Assembly (NCBI GenBank): GCA_000310025.1
Contig: FN647790.1
Coordinates: forward strand, 40,441-99,899
DNA length: 59,459 nt
Direction of reading: 5' to 3'
Source: Ectocarpus siliculosus
Lineage: Eukaryota > Sar > Phaeophyceae > Ectocarpales > Ectocarpaceae
A model generated the notes under the pieces. It was not told the origin of the DNA and made no database searches. It saw nothing but the letters and a program-made list of their open reading frames with translations. Made by a program: the position numbers and the translations under genes. How positions within the stretch are numbered: position 1 is the first letter of the stretch; each line of letters starts with the position of its first letter. Positions 55,301 through 59,459 of this stretch are shown here, piece by piece.

Positions 55301-58300
55301 GAAGACATTTTTGGGCCACCTTTGGCAAAGTAGGAAGGAACGATTGGATATCGGCGATCGGTTCTGTGGGAACAATGCTACGTCCTCTCGAGGACGCGTG
55401 GGCAATGGTCTAACCGCTAAGGCAGGCAAAACATAGGAGTACGCCCCCTGCGCAGGCTACTGGACCGCCTTGGCGAAATTGGGCTACTACTGTATCACAA
55501 TCGCCTGCCTCAACTTAAGTGTCCGCGCTGTTTTTTTGTTTTTTTTTCTTGTGGTGTAGATGGAGCCCGATGCACGTGTTCTCGGAAGCAAGATCAAGCG
55601 CGACGATTGGACTTTCGAGCAGGACATGGTGTTCGAGCACGCCATGGCCGAGTTCGAGGAGACGGTAAGAAGAGAGCGCCCTTGCACGCTTGCATGGAGT
55701 GAGGACGATGGTTTAACGGCGGCATGCCGACGACGACGAATGCTGATTCGGGCAGTACAAGTAAACAGCAACAACAAACAACCACCAACAGATAGGACGA
55801 CAGCATTAGATACAACGCAAACTCCAGCAGTAGAAACAGCAGCAGCAGCAGCAGCAGCGGCGGCGGCGGCGGTGGCGGATAGCAACCAACAAGATCAACT
55901 TTCAGATAGGACAACTCCAGCCGCAGTATACAACAACAACGTTAAACAGCATCAGATAGAACGAGGCCTTATTTGTCCTCTTTCTTTTTCCGCTTGGACC
56001 ACGGTTTTCAAAGTTCGATACCATCGTCGTCCCTCATTTGTTTGTGATCCCGCTTGCTTGCCACGGACGCCCGCAGGATTCGTTGAGGTGGCTGAAGGTG
56101 GCCTCGCTGCTTCCGGGGAAGAGCCACGAGGATGTAAGGCATCGCTACCAGCGTCTCGTGTACGACGTCCACAAGATCGAGAACGCGGTGCCGGTAAGAA
56201 ACGGCGAAGAGGTGCTCTTGGTGGCGATCGAAGCCGAAATCAAGCCATTAGACAAGCCAGCGCTGACTGGTCTGATGTCGTTGTTCTTGTGCTTGTTGCC
56301 TTCACATTAAACTCGTGTCAGTTGCTGATCCCAAAATCTATGTCGGCTTCTACAAAAGTTTGTCTGGGAAGCGCTGGCAAGGGCGGGCAGTTACCGCCCT
56401 CGGAGTACGAGCGTCGGTTAGCTCGGGCCCGTACTAAATTTAAATTGAAGCCGAAACCAAAGCCATTAGAATTTCAAGACTAGCAAGCGCCGACTAGTCT
56501 ATTTGATGTCCGCTTCCAGAGGTGCCGCGATTTTTTTGTCGCTCGTGCAATTTGTTGACGAGGAGTGTTGCGTCTCCCGAAAAAGTGCGTTTTTGGAAGC
56601 TGTTTTTCTTTATTTATTTTGTCCTTGGGTCCACTCAAACATTAAGCCGAACATGCACACCCGAAACAACTCCGTATGGAGGGTGTGCTTCCCTTCAAGA
56701 CGGCGACACGCAAAATTGTCTTCAAGACGGCGACGTGAGCTTGTCGCCTGCCCATGGTTCGGCCACATGAATTTCTGGCCGTGGAGTGACATGATAGTGC
56801 TGGGCATCTAGACCCACATAGAGATACGTCCCTCACTAGTGCCGTTATGTGCCTGCCGACACTACTGAGAGACATCCACGGGATATGCATTCTGATGCAG
56901 AGCGAGTCGAACCCCCGTGGCAGAACCATTCCTGAGATCGTTCCACAAACAACAACAACCCCCGTTATCTCCCCTTGTCAACGAACAATCCCGCATTATG
57001 TTTACAAAGATGGATGTAAAGTACAAGGCACCGAAGGGCGGCAAGTCTCTCCTAGCGAAGGTCGCCGCGAAGAGCGGGTCGGCCTCGAGCAGGGGGCGCG
57101 GTGGAGGGTCAACGAAAGGCGCGGGGGGGTCCTCATCGAGCTCCGCCATGCACGGGGCGGGCGGCGGGAGAGAAGGTAGGTCGGCGAAAATCCAGTTTTC
57201 AAGACAACGATGGGCGGGGGGAGGGGTCAACAAACATGTTTTGTTTCGATCCGAGGGGTTGGGGAAGGAGGGTAAGGGAGGTCAGCGAAAATCGTTTATT
57301 TTCGATCCGAGGTGTTTGAGGAAGGTGAGAGGGCAAAGCTAGAAGGATTGGGGACAGGCAATGTAGGGCGTTTTTTGGGTGTCTTTGGGTGTGTCCAGGG
57401 AGGGAAGGAAGGGCAAGGGAAAAGTGTGTGTGTGTGTGTGTTGTGCTCGCCCGTCCTCTTGGAAGCCCTGTGAAAGAAGGAGAGGGAAGACAATGCGCGA
57501 GGTTCGTGTTTGAGGGAGGGGGGCGAGTGGTTCACAGGTCGTGTTGGAAAGAGGAGGACCATACATCCGCAGGGGAGTGACTTCTTTGTGTGTGCGTGTC
57601 CAAGAAGGGGAGGAAGGAGAAGGGTGAGTGTTTTTGTGTGTGTGTTTTATCTCGCCTGACCTGCTAGGGAGCCCTGTAGAAGTAGGAGGGGCGAGATAAT
57701 GCTTGAGGGAGGGGGCCGGGTGGTTCAAGGATCGCCGAGGAGAGAAAAAGGGTACAGCAGTTTTTCATCCAAAGGGGAGTTGTGCTCGGTGCGCTCGTTT
57801 GAGGAGTGCGCATGGAAAAACACAAGCAACAAGCACGCAGCGGAGGCTCGCCGGTTGCTGCGTTAGTGTCATCACCGAAGAGCGACGCTCATTGCAGCTA
57901 CCGTAAGAGTCGGAGAGATGGCACCCCCGTGTCAGCGTTTTTTTTGTAGCGTATTTCTCCACAACTAGGAGGGTGCCAACACCAACCGATACCTCTCAGG
58001 AAAGCCCTCGACGGGATGTTTCCAAAACTGCCCTTTTCGGCAGCGGTACCCCCCTGGTTGTGGAGAAATACGCTATTAAAAAATGCGAACACGGGGGTGC
58101 CATCTCTCCGACTCCTACGGCAATACCGAATACAACGTAACGCGCGCATTTGTCAAGCGCGACGGTCCCGAACCGGGGCCAACCAACGAACGACGTTATG
58201 GCGCTCTTCCTCTTGCTTGTTTTTCTTCGTGTCAGATCGGGCAACAAAAGACTCGAGAAGAGCTCTATGACAAAGAGTTTAGCGCTCTTCTTCTTGCTTG

Positions 58301-58408
58301 CTTTTCCATTTTTCAGACCGGGCAACAACAAACAACTCATGAAATTTTTATGACACTTTTCTTTCTTGCTTTTTTGGTATGCCGTGCGCGTTGGTTGCCG
58401 CTCCCGTC

Positions 58409-58452
<44 letters not shown>

Positions 58453-59046
58453 GTCTGTCTCTCTCTGTCTCTCTCCCACGGATCCATCCCCTCCCCACCG
58501 TGGTCACAGCGAAGCCGAAGGGAGTCCAGAAAACGAAGGTAAAGGGGAAAGGGGGCGGCTACCTGCTCACCAACAAGTCGTCGTCCTCTTCCTCTTCCTC
58601 CTCGCCCAGAGGCTCCGCGAGAGGCGGCGGGTTCGTGCGGTCGCAGCTAGGAAGGGCGGGAGGGGGAGGCTCAATCGGCGGGGCCCCTGCCGCGAGCGGG
58701 TCATCGTCGTCAGCAGCGGGGGGGAGAGGAAGAGCGGACGCGAGAGGGGCCAACAGCGGCAACGGCAGCGGCAGCGGCAGCGGCAGCGGCAGCGGCAGCA
58801 GCGGCAGCAGCGGTGCACCACCACCACCACCACCACCAGCGCCAGCAGCGAACCCACCTTCCTCCGCCAACGGAGTAGGAGCGCGAGGCAAGGGGCTTGC
58901 TGGTAGGGGCAAGGGGCTATCCGGGCGTGGAAAGGGGCTCTCCGGCTCGGCCAGAGCAGCCGCAGGCGGGGCCGCTAGCGGGGCTAGGGGGGGGGCCGCG
59001 GCTGGCCGCGGGGGGGGGGGGCCCAGGAACAACGCCCCCCGGGGGA

Positions 59047-59082
<36 letters not shown>

Positions 59083-59249
59083 GGGCTTCCGCGAAAAAAC
59101 GGAAGGGGGGGGGGCCCCCGAACCAACCTAAACGGGGGAAGGTGAAACAAAAAGTTCCTGGGAACCGGGGGGGGGCCGCTTCCCCCAAAAGGAAGGGTGC
59201 CGCCGCCGCCGCTTCCGTCCGCGAAGGAAACCAAGGGGGCCGGTTTTAA
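52357..59249 (+). CDS. Two-domain MYB/SANT protein with Gly/Ser-rich tail, about 458 aa
   Basis: Exons are 52357-52428, 53076-53171, 54588-54668, 55560-55664, 56077-56193, 57010-57175 and 58510-59249, all phase-consistent. Residues about 25-80 form a MYB/SANT domain: KPFTHEEHSAFLDAMERYG, WDKISQ, then GRTVHEVRMHAHEYFVNLQ, where MHAHEYF stands in the place of the SHAQKYF signature. Residues about 97-152 form a second SANT: RDDWTFEQDMVFEHAMAEFE, RWLKVASLLPGKSHEDVRHR and YDVHKIENAVP, close to the N-terminal domain of plant DIVARICATA/RADIALIS proteins. DNA binding and a role as a transcription regulator are inferred from these. The tail has Ser, Gly-Ser and Pro runs, three GRGKGL or similar repeats, and basic KKRKGGG and PKRGKVKQK patches that could be nuclear signals. 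The donor after exon 3 is GC. The last 200 bp of the final exon are of poor sequence quality, so the C terminus is uncertain. Confidence 0.8.
53397..53613. mobile_element. MITE-like element, family B copy 1, flanked by TA
   Basis: The terminal inverted repeats are about 50 bp: CCGTATATGACACAAGATAT at the left is mirrored at the right, continuing through ACACCCCCT and CCGATTTTCAAAGCTCGATT. TA flanks both ends. An inner inverted CGACGA/TCGTCG region gives a near-palindrome. It lies in intron 2 of the MYB/SANT gene. Confidence 0.9.
54193..54374. mobile_element. MITE-like element, family B copy 2
   Basis: It starts CCGTAGGTTACATGACGTAT and ends with ATGCAACCTACGG. Its inner sequence ACACCCCCTGGACCGATTTT and CAAAGCTCGG matches copy 1. 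The arms have drifted more than in copy 1. It is in the same MYB-gene intron. Confidence 0.85.
55158..55180. repeat. Short interstitial telomere-like tract (CCCTAA)n
   Basis: CCCTTAATCCCTAACCCTAA, then CCC: about two perfect and two imperfect TTAGGG-type units on the minus strand, inside an intron. Confidence 0.8.
55216..55452 (+). repeat. Acceptor-proximal dispersed repeat, copy R2
   Basis: It contains CCTTTGGCAAAGTAGGAAGG, ATGGTCTAACCGCTAAGGCA and AGGAGTACGCCCCC. It is in the orientation of the MYB gene and ends about 110 nt before the acceptor at 55559. It is the best match to R1 (4.5-4.8 kb). Confidence 0.85.
57901..58120. mobile_element. MITE-like element, family A copy 2
   Basis: It is closely similar to the element at 45238-45456 over its whole length: the same CCGTAAGAGTCGGAGAGATG end, the same GCGTATTTCTCCAC inner pair and the same ACCAAC-GATACCTCTCAGGA middle. 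The left flank is TA; the right flank is CA. It lies in the last intron of the MYB/SANT gene. Confidence 0.9.
58413..58446. repeat. CT microsatellite
   Basis: Seventeen CT units, followed by CTGT-interrupted units, forming a pyrimidine-rich tract upstream of the last MYB-gene exon (acceptor at 58509). Confidence 0.95.
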
Positions 59250-59459
59250 AGTGTCCCAAAAGGGGAAGCCGGTGTGTGCCCCCTTTTTCCCTTTCTTTTT
59301 TGTCCAAGAAGAACCAAATGTGGGGGGCCTTTTTCATATGTTTTTTTTGTCCAGGAAGGGCAAAATGTGTACCACCGTTGGCCTGAAGTTTTTTGGGCCA
59401 AGAAGGGCAAAATGGGGGAATTTGTTTTCTTGGTTCCTTTTTTGGCGAGAAAGGGCCAA
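59030..59459. other. Degraded sequence at the right edge
   Basis: Homopolymer smearing (GGGGGGGG, AAAA, CCCC, TTTTTT) rises sharply from about 59000, and a GGGCAAAATG-like phrase recurs at 59357-59411. This looks like a low-quality read end. Coding calls here, including the stop at 59247, are unreliable. Confidence 0.7.

Larger units (their letters stand above)
54669..55559 (+). other. GC-AG intron of the MYB/SANT gene
   Basis: The exon ends GTCACGCAG and the intron begins GCGAGT, a GC donor in an otherwise strong context. The intron ends in a T-rich tract and GGTGTAG. It contains CTG-rich sequence, a telomere-like tract and repeat copy R2. Confidence 0.8.

Noticed and set aside
55664-55870. 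Poly-Ala-coding CAG/GCG run as part of the MYB protein
   Set aside because: It lies in an intron by the exon structure. The run is a microsatellite.
55560-56483. 307-aa frame continuing from MYB exon 4 through the following intron
   Set aside because: The intron has strong GTAAGA and CAG borders, and the DIV-like domain is completed only when it is removed. Read-through puts exon 5 in the wrong frame.

Overview
The window looks like one contig or scaffold from an intron-rich nuclear genome, with long GT-AG introns, low gene density, many microsatellites and homopolymer runs, short inverted-repeat elements, two 100-N gaps and degraded sequence at its right end. The style fits a stramenopile alga, most likely a brown alga of the Ectocarpus type. 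That is an inference from gene structure and repeats, not from a marker gene. Only one gene belongs to a family I can name with confidence.

Left part (1-9.3 kb): the 5' five coding exons of an AP-1 gamma-adaptin gene on the minus strand, starting at 7538 and running off the left edge. A 1.8 kb intergenic stretch separates it from the next gene, which is transcribed in the opposite direction and may share its promoter region.

Centre (9.3-32 kb): a very large plus-strand gene that I reconstruct as 20 coding exons and about 3,100 residues. It encodes an acidic, Ala/Glu/Pro/Val-rich, low-complexity protein. Every internal exon is a multiple of three and is bounded by phase-1 introns. Exons 5-20 fall into three recurring families (A, B, C), and the order A-B-C repeats three times, so the gene appears to have grown by tandem duplication of a three-exon cassette. 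Two of the C exons then expanded internally from a heptapeptide repeat. This is the most striking system in the window, and I recognise no known family.

Right part (32-59 kb): a 73/74-bp satellite array (33.1-33.7 kb); an intronless minus-strand gene of 513 aa with no recognised family; two divergent coiled-coil genes (minus, 46.3 to 39.1 kb; plus, 47.4-50.8 kb); and a plus-strand gene (52.4-59.2 kb) for a protein with two MYB/SANT domains and a Gly/Ser-rich tail. Its second SANT domain resembles the DIVARICATA/RADIALIS type. Its first ends in a variant of the SHAQKYF motif, so the domain order is the reverse of plant DIVARICATA.

Across genes, a dispersed repeat occurs five times, always in the orientation of the host gene and always just upstream of a splice acceptor, carrying a CTAAC-like motif and a C-rich tract. 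Short inverted-repeat elements beginning CCGTA or TACAGCCC also sit in introns. Part of the sequence around the first gap (12.44-12.81 kb) is a badly base-called second copy of 11.96-12.32 kb and should be treated as an assembly artefact.
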